A stretch of 64,000 nucleotides of DNA from Deinococcus budaensis (GTDB lineage: Bacteria; Deinococcota; Deinococci; Deinococcales; Deinococcaceae), in NCBI RefSeq assembly GCF_014201885.1, contig NZ_JACHFN010000017.1, positions 1 to 64,000 of the forward strand. The letters are read 5' to 3'. The position numbers and the translations under genes are program-made. This document shows, piece after piece, positions 14,500-22,878 of the stretch. Under the pieces are notes generated by a model that saw only the letters and a list, made by a program, of their open reading frames with translations, was not told the DNA's origin and did no database searches. Positions within the stretch are counted from its first letter, which is position 1. Every line of letters begins with the position of its first letter.

Positions 14500-16464
14500 T
14501 CAGTGGGCCGTGGCCCAGGTGCCGCGCTGGAGGGCCAGCAGGGGTTCGGGAACCTCGCCGAGCTCACGCTGAAAGACCTGCGAGACCCGTGCCAGCTCCT
14601 GCCGGGCAGCCGCGTGGCCGCGCAGGGCGTGGAAAACCTGCACCAGCAGGGTGCTGATGCCCACGTCGAGCGGTTGGATCTCCAGCAGGCGCTGGGCCAG
14701 TCCCACACACGCGGCGTACTCGCCCCGGCCGCGCAGGGTTTCGAGGGTCTCCAGGCCCGAGCGCAGCAGCGACCATTCCAGCTCCTCGCGCAGCTGCGCT
14801 GCCCAGCTCGACTCCGACTCCGGCAGAAAGGGTCCGGCGTAAAGGCCCAGTGCCCGGCGCAGGCCGGTCTCGCCGCCCAGCCCCAGGGCCTGACGCAGTT
14901 CCTGCACGTCCCAGCACAGCCGGACGCCGCAGGGCCGCAGGCTGTAGACCCGCCGGGCGCGGTCGAAGGGCACCTGAAGCTGCGGCAGCCGCTTGCCCAG
15001 CGCGTTGCGCGCCACGTGCAGGTAGTCGCGGGCCTGCCGGGGCGCGTGGTCCCCGAACACCTGCGTTTGCAGGGTTTCCAGGCTGGCCTCGCCGTGGTCG
15101 AGCAAGAAAGCCAGCAGCAGGGCGGTGCGCGGCAACCCCACGTTCAGCCGCACCCGCTGGCCCTCCAGGGTCAGGCCCGCGCGGCCCAGGGTGCTCAGCG
15201 TCAGCTCGGCGGGCAGGTGGACTTCCAGCGCCTGCACGTCGCTCCACAGCACGCCCAGATACGGCGAGGCCGACGGGTGGCCCGCCCCGCGCAGGTACCC
15301 GTAGGCGGCGGGCAGTTCGCGCAGCTCGGCCGCCAGCACCGTGCCGCTGCCCAGCGCGTGGCGCAGGTCCGCCGCGCGGGCGAGGTGCGCTCCCGCCGCG
15401 TCGGGGTCACCGCCGCGCACCGCCGCCTCGGCAAGCTGGAGGTGGGTCAGGCCCAGCTCGCGCTCCAGTTGCAGGGTCTCGAAGCCGCGCCGCGCCCGCT
15501 CCAGGGTCGCCCGCGCCTGCGGATCGTGGCCGCGAACCTGCCAGGCCCCGCGCCGCAGGGCCAGGGAGGCCGCCATGCGCTCGCCGCTCGCCAGCGCCCC
15601 GGCCCGCGCCAGCTGCTGGCGGGCCGCGCCCAGATCGCCCCGCGCGGTGGCCAGGGCACTCAGGCGCAGCCGGGCGTAGAACTCGGTCTCGGGCTGCCCG
15701 GCCTCGCGGGCGGCGGCGGCGCTCGCGCAGTAGTGCTCGGCGGCCTCGCTGCCCAGGCCACGGGTGTGGGCCAGCACGCCCCGGCCGTAGTGCAGCAGCG
15801 GAGCCGCGTCGGGGGTGGCGGGCAGCGCGGCGAGGTCGTCCAGGTCGCGCTGGGCCTGCGCGAACTGTCCACTCTGCACGGCGCTGAGCATCCGCACCCA
15901 CAGCAGCGCGGCCCGCTGGGGGGGGCTGGCCGCCGCCAGGGCCTGGCCCACGTGCTCGGCCGCCGCCGCGTCCTGCCCCAGCTCGGCCAGCGCCAGCCCC
16001 AGCGCCGCGCTGAAGCTACCCAGAAAGCGCCCGGCCACGGCGTCGGTGACGGCCGTCTCCCAGGCCCGTCGCAGCGGCCCCAGGGCCTCGCGCGGGCGCC
16101 CGGCGTGCAGCCGCCCCAGCCCCAGCTCGCGGTCGGCCACCGCCCGCCCGAACGCGGAGAGCCGCGCGGGGTGCAAGCCTGCCAGCAGTTCGGCGGCCCG
16201 CTCGACTTCCCCGCCAAAGCGGTAGGCGACTGCCGCCAGCGCCCCGGCGTCCTCCTCGCCGCGTGCCCTGGCCCGCAGCAGCAGCGTCAGTCCCTCCAGC
16301 CGCCGCTGAAGCAGCACCAGACACTGCCCGGCCCACAGGTCGTCCGTGGGGGTGGGGTGGGCCAGCGCGGCGTGGCGGCGCAGCCCCTGCTCGAAGTCCC
16401 CGGCGGCCAGGCAGGCCAGGACCGGGTGGTCTGGATCGGCGTGCCTTCTAAGCGTTCCGCGCAT
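14500..16464 (-). CDS. TPR-containing BTAD transcriptional regulator
   Basis: This 654-residue cytoplasmic protein has two parts. Residues 1 to about 400 are Ala/Leu/Arg-rich helical repeats of TPR type (for example EVERAAELLAGLHPARLSAFGRA and ARATLERARRGFETLQLERELG). Residues about 415-500 look like an OmpR/SARP-type winged helix (LPRTALLLAFLLDHGEASLETL, ARDYLHVARNALGKRLPQLQ), and about 510-640 form a bacterial transcriptional activator (BTAD) domain. It is probably a signal-responsive transcription factor. The start has GGGAG five bases upstream. It diverges from a gene for a 35-residue secreted peptide, an arrangement that suggests peptide sensing by the TPR part; that link is inferred. 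Another BTAD gene lies 2 kb away. Confidence 0.8.
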   Translation of the reverse strand: MRGTLRRHADPDHPVLACLAAGDFEQGLRRHAALAHPTPTDDLWAGQCLVLLQRRLEGLTLLLRARARGEEDAGALAAVAYRFGGEVERAAELLAGLHPARLSAFGRAVADRELGLGRLHAGRPREALGPLRRAWETAVTDAVAGRFLGSFSAALGLALAELGQDAAAAEHVGQALAAASPPQRAALLWVRMLSAVQSGQFAQAQRDLDDLAALPATPDAAPLLHYGRGVLAHTRGLGSEAAEHYCASAAAAREAGQPETEFYARLRLSALATARGDLGAARQQLARAGALASGERMAASLALRRGAWQVRGHDPQARATLERARRGFETLQLERELGLTHLQLAEAAVRGGDPDAAGAHLARAADLRHALGSGTVLAAELRELPAAYGYLRGAGHPSASPYLGVLWSDVQALEVHLPAELTLSTLGRAGLTLEGQRVRLNVGLPRTALLLAFLLDHGEASLETLQTQVFGDHAPRQARDYLHVARNALGKRLPQLQVPFDRARRVYSLRPCGVRLCWDVQELRQALGLGGETGLRRALGLYAGPFLPESESSWAAQLREELEWSLLRSGLETLETLRGRGEYAACVGLAQRLLEIQPLDVGISTLLVQVFHALRGHAAARQELARVSQVFQRELGEVPEPLLALQRGTWATAH

Positions 16465-16495
16465 CTGCGCTCCCGTTCCCTAAGCGGCCACTGCC

Positions 16496-16501
16496 TACAC
16501 T
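16496..16501 (+). promoter_or_regulatory. Possible promoter of the peptide gene
   Basis: TACACT in the 128-bp divergent region matches a -10 box and would give a leader of about 85 nt. No good -35 box is seen. The leader contains an unusual run of cytosines near 16531-16540. Confidence 0.33.
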
Positions 16502-16592
16502 GCGGCCAGGAGCCTGCACCCCAGGCCCTGACCCCCCCCCCGACAGCTCCGCAGGCTCCCCAGCTCTCTCGCAGGTTCCAAGGAGGCGAGGT

Positions 16593-16700
16593 ATGTTCAC
16601 CTATCGTAGCTGGAAACTCCGGCTGGTGCTGCTGCTGCTGGCGCTCTCCACCTTCGCGCTTGCCAACCCCACGACCGGAGCAGGCGGCATCGGGGGCTGA
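16593..16700 (+). CDS. 35-residue secreted peptide precursor
   Basis: The reading frame starts with ATG seven bases after a perfect AAGGAGG and ends with TGA at 16698-16700. The product begins MFTYRSWKLRLVLLLLALS and continues TFALANPTTGAGGIGG. It has a positively charged N-region (R5, K8, R10), a hydrophobic core of about 14 residues and an ALA signal-peptidase site. Cleavage would release an 11-residue Gly-rich peptide, NPTTGAGGIGG. The strong ribosome binding site and clean signal-peptide architecture argue for a real gene. It diverges from the TPR-BTAD regulator and precedes a ThuA-like gene by 154 bp. It could be a signalling peptide or a tiny surface peptide; no family was recognised. 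Confidence 0.72.
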   Translation: MFTYRSWKLRLVLLLLALSTFALANPTTGAGGIGG

Positions 16701-16854
16701 GGCGGGGGCCTGGGCCTGCGCCGCGCCCGGTCAGACGCCCCTGCGGCTCAGGGCTTTTGCCGGAGCGTGCTCGTGGCGCCAGGCCACCTCCAGCGCCTTC
16801 CACAGACCGGCCAGTCCTCTTTCCAACCCCCGTCCCGACCAGGGGTTCCAGGTG

Positions 16855-18411
16855 ATGGAGATGAGTCAGAAGAACGTTGGGGCTGACGGCTTTTTTGCAG
16901 AACAGTTCAGTGGCATGACCTTCGAGGTCTTTCACCACGACGCGCGCCTGGACGTGGCGGTGCCCGTGGTGAGGAAAGACCACCGCCTGTTTCCGATCTT
17001 CTGTCCCCGGCCGACGGTCCGGATCCTCTTTTACACCGACAGCGCGGCCGTCGATTTCAACAGCGCTCAGGATTTTGGTGTCGACCTGCTGCGGGACCTG
17101 ATTCTGTCGCGCAACACCTTTTACGTGAACTTCCAGATCGACCTGGTCAACCGGCACCGGCCCACCCACGCCGCCAACAAACTGACCTCCAGTCTGCTGA
17201 GCCGGTACGATCAGGTCTGGTTTTTCGGCGTGCTCCAGTGCAATCTTCCTGACCAGCCCGAGAACGAACTTACCAACCCGGAGGTGGCGGCGCTCTCGAG
17301 GTGGATGGCGCAGGGCGGCGTGCTGATGACCGGCGACCATGCCAACCCCAAGCCCCCGGCGGCGGCGGCTGGACTGGACCCCCTGCTGAACCTCGGGCGG
17401 GCCATCGGGCACCGGGTGCCCAGGGCAGGCGAGTTGCGCAAGTGGGAGGGCACCCCCAGCGCCGTTCCGGCCCAGAGCCACAACACGCAGGAACCCGACG
17501 GCCTGAACAGTCTGGACAACCTGACCCTGCAAGACGACGCCCTGCCGCAGCGGCTGCTGCTCAAGCAGTACCCCCTGGGCTGGCACTTCCCGCGCTGGAT
17601 TCGCCGCTCGCGTCCCCACCCCCTGTTTTGCGGGCGCCTCGGCCCCATCCGGGTCTTTCCGGATCACATGCACGAGGGCGAACTGCTGATTCCCTCCGCG
17701 TTCCCGGCGCCGACCTGGCCGGCGGGACCGGTCACCCAGCCTCTGCCCGAGATCGTGGCCCGGGGGACCGACAAGCGGACGGGCAGCGTCTACGGCGTGA
17801 CCACCGCATACGACGGTGCGGCGGCCAATGTCGGACGGATCGTGGCCGACGCCACCTGGCACCACTATTTCAACGTCAATCTGCGCGGGTTCCCGCCAGG
17901 AACGACCCTCAACGAGATCGCCGACTACTACGTGAACCTGGCCGTCTGGCTCTCGCCCACGCCGAAGCGCGCCGCCATGCGCTGTCACCTGTGGTGGTGG
18001 CTGGCCCTGCACCCGGCGGTCTTCATGGTGGCCCACAATCCCATCTTCGTTCTCGGTGAAACGGCCTACAACGTCCTGGGGAAGGTCGCGAGCCAGTGCA
18101 TGATCAGCGAGTGGATCTTTCCACCCCACCTGATCGAATGGCCCCTCCGCGAGCGCTTTCCCTGGCCGCCGGAGGAACTGGTGCTCGGCGGGATCGTCGA
18201 GCAGTACCACAGCGCCATTCGTGCGGCCCAGGCGGGAGAGAAACTGCCCGAGGTCGGCGCGTTGTACGCGCGCGGCGTCCGTTCAGGGCTGCACTTCTAC
18301 ACCGAGGAACTCGCGGAGACCCTGAAGGGCGCCCAGGCGCTGGACGAGATCACCGAGCGTCTCCTCGCTGCGGGCGACCAGGCGGCGGGGCCTGAGACGG
18401 ACCCGGCCTGA
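16855..18411 (+). CDS. Uncharacterised ThuA/GATase-like protein
   Basis: This 518-residue protein of unknown function has an early alpha/beta segment (residues about 55-150) with RILFYTD, YDQVWFFGVLQCNLPD, EVAALSRWMAQGGVLMTGDH and LNLGRAIGHRVPRAGELRKW. This pattern of a strand, a helix and a 'gVlmtGDH' strand recalls ThuA and class I glutamine-amidotransferase folds, often carbohydrate- or scaffold-related, but no catalytic Cys-His pair is obvious. The remainder has many Trp and His residues (HLWWWLALHPAVFMVAHNP) without a clear membrane or signal segment. The start is uncertain: ATG at 16855 follows AGGGG by nine bases, with another ATG two codons later. It lies between the peptide gene and the second BTAD gene. 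Confidence 0.6.
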   Translation: MEMSQKNVGADGFFAEQFSGMTFEVFHHDARLDVAVPVVRKDHRLFPIFCPRPTVRILFYTDSAAVDFNSAQDFGVDLLRDLILSRNTFYVNFQIDLVNRHRPTHAANKLTSSLLSRYDQVWFFGVLQCNLPDQPENELTNPEVAALSRWMAQGGVLMTGDHANPKPPAAAAGLDPLLNLGRAIGHRVPRAGELRKWEGTPSAVPAQSHNTQEPDGLNSLDNLTLQDDALPQRLLLKQYPLGWHFPRWIRRSRPHPLFCGRLGPIRVFPDHMHEGELLIPSAFPAPTWPAGPVTQPLPEIVARGTDKRTGSVYGVTTAYDGAAANVGRIVADATWHHYFNVNLRGFPPGTTLNEIADYYVNLAVWLSPTPKRAAMRCHLWWWLALHPAVFMVAHNPIFVLGETAYNVLGKVASQCMISEWIFPPHLIEWPLRERFPWPPEELVLGGIVEQYHSAIRAAQAGEKLPEVGALYARGVRSGLHFYTEELAETLKGAQALDEITERLLAAGDQAAGPETDPA

Positions 18412-18538
18412 TTGATCTCCGTTCCCACCTCCCCCCGCGCGGGTAGCCACCTGCGTGGGGGCGAGGGAAACGGACAGGTTGTGCCGTGTGGTCGGACCTC
18501 CCGCCACGGGGCGCGGGGGGAGGGGAGGGAAGAGGCCC

Positions 18539-19462
18539 ATGCCCATGCTCGAGGTCTGGTTGTTCGGCGTCTTCCAGGCGCGCCTGCACGCCGCGAACGC
18601 GGCGCCCCGGCCGCTGGCGCTGGACAGCCAGCGGGCCAGGGAGCTGCTGGGCTTCTTGCTGCTGCACCCCGGCGAGCCGCAGGCGCGGGAGGTGCTGGCG
18701 AGCGCGCTGTGGGGCGGGCAGACCACCGCGCAGTCGCTCAAGGGCCTGCGGCAGGCGCTGTGGCAGCTTCAGCTGGCCCTGCCGCCCGAGTTGCGCGGTG
18801 GGGAAGGGTTGCTGCACCTGCACCCCGACTCGGTCGAGCTGCGGCCCGGCGCCGGGCGGGAGGCCGGGCTGCGCTGCGACGCCCTGACCTTTCAAGAGGT
18901 GGCCGGGTCCCTGCGCGGGCGGGCGGGGCACAGCCTGACCCCCGCCGAGGCCCGCGCGCTGCGGGAGGCGGCGGCGCTCTACCGCGGCGACCTGCTGGAA
19001 GGCTGGATGGCCGACTGGTGCCTGGCGCAGCGCGAGCGGCTGCACACCCTGTATCTGGCGGCGCTCGAGAAACTCACCGACCACTGCGAGGTCTGCCGCG
19101 AGTGGGAAAGCGGCCTGGCCTACGCCGCGCGCATCCTGGCCTACGACCGGGCCAGCGAGGACACCCACCGCCAGGTGATGCGCCTGCATTACCTCTCGGG
19201 CCACCGCACCGCCGCCCTGCGCCAGTTCGGGGTGTGCGAGCAGGCCCTGCGCGAGGAACTGGGCGTCCGGCCCTCGCGCGCGACCCTCGCGCTGTGGGAG
19301 TGCATCCGTGAGGACCGCCCGCTGGAGGACCCCAGCCTTCCGGCCGACGGGGCGGCGGCGGCGGCGGTGCGGCCGCCACCCCCCCAGCCCGGCCCCGACC
19401 TTCTTCAGGAGCTGCGGAGCGTGCTGCTGGAGGTGCGTGCCCTGCTCGCCGAGGGCCGCTGA
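18539..19462 (+). CDS. BTAD-family transcriptional regulator
   Basis: This 307-residue SARP/BTAD-type protein starts MPMLEVWLFGVFQARL, the usual first strands of the winged-helix domain. The HTH follows (SQRARELLGFLLLHPGEPQAREVLASALWGG). The BTAD domain spans about 115-265 and includes LREAAALYRGDLLEGWMADWC and HYLSGHRTAALRQFGVCEQAL. A Pro-rich linker and a short C-terminal helix (LLQELRSVLLEVRALLAEGR) end the protein. There is no large TPR or ATPase sensory part, so it may act at a fixed site. It precedes the seven-gene run at 19.6-29.4 kb on the same strand and is a natural candidate for its activator. The ATG at 18545 is an alternative start. Confidence 0.8.
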   Translation: MPMLEVWLFGVFQARLHAANAAPRPLALDSQRARELLGFLLLHPGEPQAREVLASALWGGQTTAQSLKGLRQALWQLQLALPPELRGGEGLLHLHPDSVELRPGAGREAGLRCDALTFQEVAGSLRGRAGHSLTPAEARALREAAALYRGDLLEGWMADWCLAQRERLHTLYLAALEKLTDHCEVCREWESGLAYAARILAYDRASEDTHRQVMRLHYLSGHRTAALRQFGVCEQALREELGVRPSRATLALWECIREDRPLEDPSLPADGAAAAAVRPPPPQPGPDLLQELRSVLLEVRALLAEGR

Positions 19463-19650
19463 CCGCGCCTGCCTGCCGCCGGGGGTCTGACGGCCCCGGC
19501 CCTGCGGCGTGGGCCAGGCCGCCTTTCCTCCCGCACCGAACCCGTCCGGAGGCGCCCGCGAGACGCCGCCGAGACGCGGGCACGACACCGGTCCGGGTAC
19601 TTTCGGGGGGACCGGGCTGGCCCTCCCCGCCGCCGTTTCCCGAGGTGTGC

Positions 19651-19917
19651 ATGTTCGACAGCGCGCAGTCTTTTGTCATCAAAGTCTGGCTGGAACAGCA
19701 GCGGGCCGGGGGAGAGGGGGGCGCGCGGTCACGCGGACGGCGGCGCTGGCGGGGCCAGATCACCCAGCTGCCGGGCAACCACAGCCGCGCCGTGCGGCGC
19801 CTCGACGAGATCACCGAGACCATCGCGGCGGCGCTGGAACACTCGGGCGCCGATCCCGGCTGGCGCTGGCGCTGGCGCCGCCGCTGGCAGGCGTGGCTGG
19901 GCCGCGGCCGCCCGTAG
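19651..19917 (+). CDS. Small basic protein of unknown function
   Basis: This 88-residue protein begins MFDSAQSFVIKVWLEQQ and is strikingly rich in Arg and Trp, ending with WRWRWRRRWQAWLGRGRP. The central helix RRLDEITETIAAALEHSG is amphipathic. GAGG lies six bases before the ATG. It is the first small gene of the plus-strand run after the BTAD gene. The Arg/Trp-rich C-terminus could bind membranes, nucleic acid or an acidic partner such as the acidic linker of the large protease protein; no family was recognised. Confidence 0.6.
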   Translation: MFDSAQSFVIKVWLEQQRAGGEGGARSRGRRRWRGQITQLPGNHSRAVRRLDEITETIAAALEHSGADPGWRWRWRRRWQAWLGRGRP

Positions 19918-19992
19918 CCGCGCGCAGGCGCTGGCGCCGCGCGTTCCTGCCCCCGGGCGGGGCAGAAAGACGGACCCACCCCAGGAGGTGCC

Positions 19993-21036
19993 ATGACCCA
20001 CGCGCAAATGAGCTACGGCCAGATGGGCTATCCCCAGACAGGTTATCCCCAGACGGGCCACGACCAGACCGCCCACGACCCCGGTACGCTCTATCCCCGG
20101 CTGCGCGAGATGCTCAGTCCGCCGTTCGCGCAGTTGCCGGACGCGGAGCTGGAGGCGGCCTTCGAGTCGGCGTTCGGGGAGGGCGTGTCTCCGGCGGAGT
20201 ACGAGGAATTTTTCGGGGGCCTGGGCCGGGCGCTGAGCGGGGCCGCGCGTGACGTGGGCCGCTTCGCGCAGCGCGCCGCCCCGGTGGTGGGCAAGGTCGC
20301 CTCCGGCGCGGCCCAGGGCGCCCTGGCCGGGTCCGCGCTGGGTCCCTGGGGCGCGCTGGGCGGCGCGCTGGTGGGCGGCGTCGGCTCGGGGTTGGCGCAG
20401 ACCCGGGGCGCGGGCCGCACGGTCGGCAACGTGATGGGCGGCGTGGTGAACACCGCCGGAGCCTTGAGCGGGCGCGGCGGCCTGGCGGGCAGAGGGCCGG
20501 GGAGCAGAGGGCTGGGGGGCGGCATGAACGCCCTGAGCGGGCTGCTGGGCGCAGGCGGCGGCGCGGGCGGGGCGGCGAGCACGCTGATGGGCGTGCTGGG
20601 GCGTCCCGAAACGCTGCGGGCCATTCAGTCGCTCGCGAGCGGCAGCAACCGGGGCATTCCCCTGGGCGGACGTGGCACGCCGGTGCTCGCCAGCGCCTTT
20701 GCAGGGCTGCTGGGGGCGCTGGGGCGCGAGGCGGAAGCCGAGACGCTGGGCTTTTCCGGCGAGGCCCTGGACAGTGCGCCCGCCTACCTGATGAACGGCG
20801 CCGGGCAGTTCGTGGTGGATCCCGGCGACCCCGACCAGCGCGCCGCGCGGCTGCTCGGCCTGCTTCAGGCGGCGCCGCCCCTGCCCCCGCGCCCGGCCCG
20901 GCCCTACCACGAGGCGTATGGCGAGAGTGACGAGGCCGGGGACGCCGAGGAGGCCTATTTCGATGCCGAGGACAGCGGCGAGGACTTCAGCTGGGATTCC
21001 GGCTGGGACGGGGCTGACCTGGCCTGGAGGGGGTGA
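19993..21036 (+). CDS. Gly/Ala-rich protein with N-terminal YxQxG repeats
   Basis: The 347-residue product opens with short repeats (SYGQMGYPQTGYPQTGHDQ). A helical segment about residues 35-75 follows (LPDAELEAAFESAFGEGVSPAEYEEFFGGL), then a glycine-zipper-like stretch (GAAQGALAGSALGPWGALGG, then VGGVGSGLAQ) like those that insert in or lie against membranes. The C-terminus is acidic (GDAEEAYFDAEDSGEDFSWD). AGGAGG-type ribosome binding sequence precedes the ATG. The Gly-rich middle is compositionally like some bacteriocins and pore-forming or assembly proteins, but composition alone does not assign a function. It is followed almost immediately by the next gene. Confidence 0.65.
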   Translation: MTHAQMSYGQMGYPQTGYPQTGHDQTAHDPGTLYPRLREMLSPPFAQLPDAELEAAFESAFGEGVSPAEYEEFFGGLGRALSGAARDVGRFAQRAAPVVGKVASGAAQGALAGSALGPWGALGGALVGGVGSGLAQTRGAGRTVGNVMGGVVNTAGALSGRGGLAGRGPGSRGLGGGMNALSGLLGAGGGAGGAASTLMGVLGRPETLRAIQSLASGSNRGIPLGGRGTPVLASAFAGLLGALGREAEAETLGFSGEALDSAPAYLMNGAGQFVVDPGDPDQRAARLLGLLQAAPPLPPRPARPYHEAYGESDEAGDAEEAYFDAEDSGEDFSWDSGWDGADLAWRG

Positions 21037-21041
21037 GGGCC

Positions 21042-21641
21042 ATGAACGACGCCCTGCTCGAGACCCTCCGCCAGCAGGTCGCGGCGGGAGGTAGCCTGAC
21101 CGACGCGCTGGCCGGGGCGGCGGGGGGCGACCCCGCCCTGGCGCTGCTCTCGCAGATGCTCACGCGGCGCGAGCAGGCGCTGGAGCAGGAACTGGAAACC
21201 CAGGCCGAGGGCGAGCGCCTGGAAGCGCAGCGCCAGCGGGAAGACGAGCGCCTGCGAGAAGAAGCGCGCGCGCGCGAGGAGCGGCAGCGTCAGGACCTGC
21301 GCCGCGCCCGCCTGGAGCGCCTGCGCTGGCGGCTAGGCGAACTGGAGGGCGAGCTGGCCGCCGCCCAGACCCGCCTCGACGACCTCGCGCTGGCGCTGGG
21401 AGCCTGCCCGGACTGCTGGGGCGAGGACCCCGGGTGCCGCCTGTGCCGGGGCCGGGGCGGCCCGGGCTTCCTGAGGCCGGACCCGGCCGCCTTCGGGCGC
21501 TGGATCGTGCCGGTCCTGCCTGACGGGAGCGCCCTCTCACCTGCGGGGGGGGCCGCCTCCGGCCCTGCCCCCGTGGCGACCCCGCCGGGGGGATACGTGG
21601 GCGCCGAGCCTTCGCCCACGCCGGAAAGGACCCGAACATGA
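21042..21641 (+). CDS. Coiled-coil protein with four-cysteine zinc-ribbon motif
   Basis: This protein of about 199 residues has a long charged coiled coil (about 40-115, with LEQELETQAEGERLEAQRQR and EARAREERQRQDLRRARLER). A metal-binding knuckle follows, CPDCWGEDPGCRLC, in which two CxxC pairs probably bind zinc. The last 60 residues are Pro/Gly-rich. ATG at 21042 is chosen because GGAGGGG ends eight bases before it; a GTG three codons upstream overlaps the previous stop. The end overlaps the next start as ATGA. Coiled coil plus zinc knuckle suggests a scaffold or adaptor for the neighbouring large proteins; no family was recognised. Confidence 0.65.
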   Translation: MNDALLETLRQQVAAGGSLTDALAGAAGGDPALALLSQMLTRREQALEQELETQAEGERLEAQRQREDERLREEARAREERQRQDLRRARLERLRWRLGELEGELAAAQTRLDDLALALGACPDCWGEDPGCRLCRGRGGPGFLRPDPAAFGRWIVPVLPDGSALSPAGGAASGPAPVATPPGGYVGAEPSPTPERTRT

Positions 21642-22228
21642 CCATGTACAGCGAAGACATCGACTCTTTCCTCGACACCCTGGAATTCGACGAGTCCGAC
21701 GAGCGCGTGCGGCGCGGGGGAGCGCGGCGCGGGGGGGCCCCGCTGCGGACGCCCTCGCCGCAAAGCAGCTTTCAGCCCCGGCCCTCGGCCAACACGGTCA
21801 CGCAGGCGCAGCTTCAGGCGGCGGTGAGGACCCTCGACGGCAAGATCACCACGCTGGCAGGCGGGGTCAAGACCCTCGAAACCCGCACCAACTCGGTCGC
21901 CGCCGAGCAAGATCGCCTGGCCGCCGCGACCCGCAAGGAGATCGAGGAGCGCAAGAAGAGCGGCGACGCGGTGCGGCGCGACCTGCAACAGACCAAGACG
22001 CTGGCCGTGCTGCTGCCCATGATCTCGCAGAAGACCGAGGACGTGGTCCGGGCCGACGGCACCACCGCCAAGGTCGTCACCCAGCCCAACGACAGCCTGA
22101 CTTCGGTGCTGCCCTTCTTGCTGCTGATGGGCGGGAATTCGGGCGACGCGGCCTCCGGCGGGGGGGGCATGCTGGGCGGCGACAGCTCCAGCACCCTGCT
22201 GCTCGCGCTGCTGCTGACGCGCCGCTGA
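21638..22228 (+). CDS. Coiled-coil protein with hydrophobic C-terminus
   Basis: This 196-residue protein has an acidic N-terminus (MTMYSEDIDSFLDTLEFDES), a basic Pro/Ser linker and a central coiled coil about residues 52-125. In the coiled coil, AAVRTLDGKITTLAGGVKTL and LAAATRKEIEERKKSGDAV show heptad spacing. The C-terminal part has two hydrophobic stretches (TSVLPFLLLMGG and SSSTLLLALLLTRR) around a Gly/Ser loop. That fits a membrane-anchored or oligomeric tether. Translation is coupled to the preceding gene by ATGA, and GGAAAGGA gives the ribosome site. No family was recognised. Confidence 0.65.
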   Translation: MTMYSEDIDSFLDTLEFDESDERVRRGGARRGGAPLRTPSPQSSFQPRPSANTVTQAQLQAAVRTLDGKITTLAGGVKTLETRTNSVAAEQDRLAAATRKEIEERKKSGDAVRRDLQQTKTLAVLLPMISQKTEDVVRADGTTAKVVTQPNDSLTSVLPFLLLMGGNSGDAASGGGGMLGGDSSSTLLLALLLTRR

Positions 22229-22274
22229 GCCGGGCGGCGCCAGACCCCACCCCGCCCCCTTCCGGAGGACTGCC

Positions 22275-22835
22275 ATGCCCACCCCCCTCGTCGTCCCGCT
22301 TCCCGCCGCGTCCGGCGGCTTCGGCCGCACCCTGGAACACCTGCTGGCCTTTTCCCCTTCCCCGGCGGCCCGCGTGCCCGCCCCCGGCGGGGCCTTGCTG
22401 ACCGGCGCCGTGCTGGTCGAGGTGCCCGGCGTGACCAGCGACCCGGTGGACACCGCGCTGCGCAAGGTCCGCGACCGCCGCCTGGTGCCGCGCGTGGCGC
22501 TGGTCGAGAGCGCCGGCACCGTGGACACCGTCAAGACCCAGGACCCCAAAGCGGGCGACTTTCTGCCGCCGGGCGGCGTGGTCACCCTCTACGTGATCAC
22601 CGCGCGCGAGCCGACCGCCGCCGAGGAGCTGATCGAGGCCATTCGGCAGGCGATCAAGCCCGGGGAACTGGCCAAGACCACGGACCTGCACCACCTCGCC
22701 ACCCGGCAGGACCTGCACAGCGAGACGGCCGCGCTGGAAAAGGAGGCGGCCGCGAGCAAACGGTTCGAGGAACTCAAGGCCCTGCTGGGCAGGCCGAGCG
22801 ACAAGCCGAGCGACAAGCCGACCAGCTCCCGGTAA
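22275..22835 (+). CDS. PASTA-like domain protein
   Basis: This 186-residue protein contains one PASTA-like module at about residues 48-112 (VEVPGVTSDPVDTALRKVRD through VKTQDPKAGDFLPPGGVVTL), a fold that in other proteins binds unlinked peptidoglycan or beta-lactam-like groups. A helical tail follows, ending with the short repeat SDKPSDKPTSS. There is no signal peptide or membrane helix, which is odd for a cell-wall module and parallels the peptidoglycan-binding modules in the next two gene products. GGAGGA lies seven bases before the ATG. It may be a recruitment factor in the same system. Confidence 0.65.
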   Translation: MPTPLVVPLPAASGGFGRTLEHLLAFSPSPAARVPAPGGALLTGAVLVEVPGVTSDPVDTALRKVRDRRLVPRVALVESAGTVDTVKTQDPKAGDFLPPGGVVTLYVITAREPTAAEELIEAIRQAIKPGELAKTTDLHHLATRQDLHSETAALEKEAAASKRFEELKALLGRPSDKPSDKPTSSR

Positions 22836-22878
22836 CGCCCGGGCCTGCGGCTTTTGCCGACCTCTCCCCGAGGACCCC

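Noticed and set aside
20029..20062. DnaA-box-like TTATCCCCA near TATCCCCAG
   Set aside because: They are codon repeats encoding YPQTG in the Gly-rich protein and mismatch the DnaA box; the origin is elsewhere.
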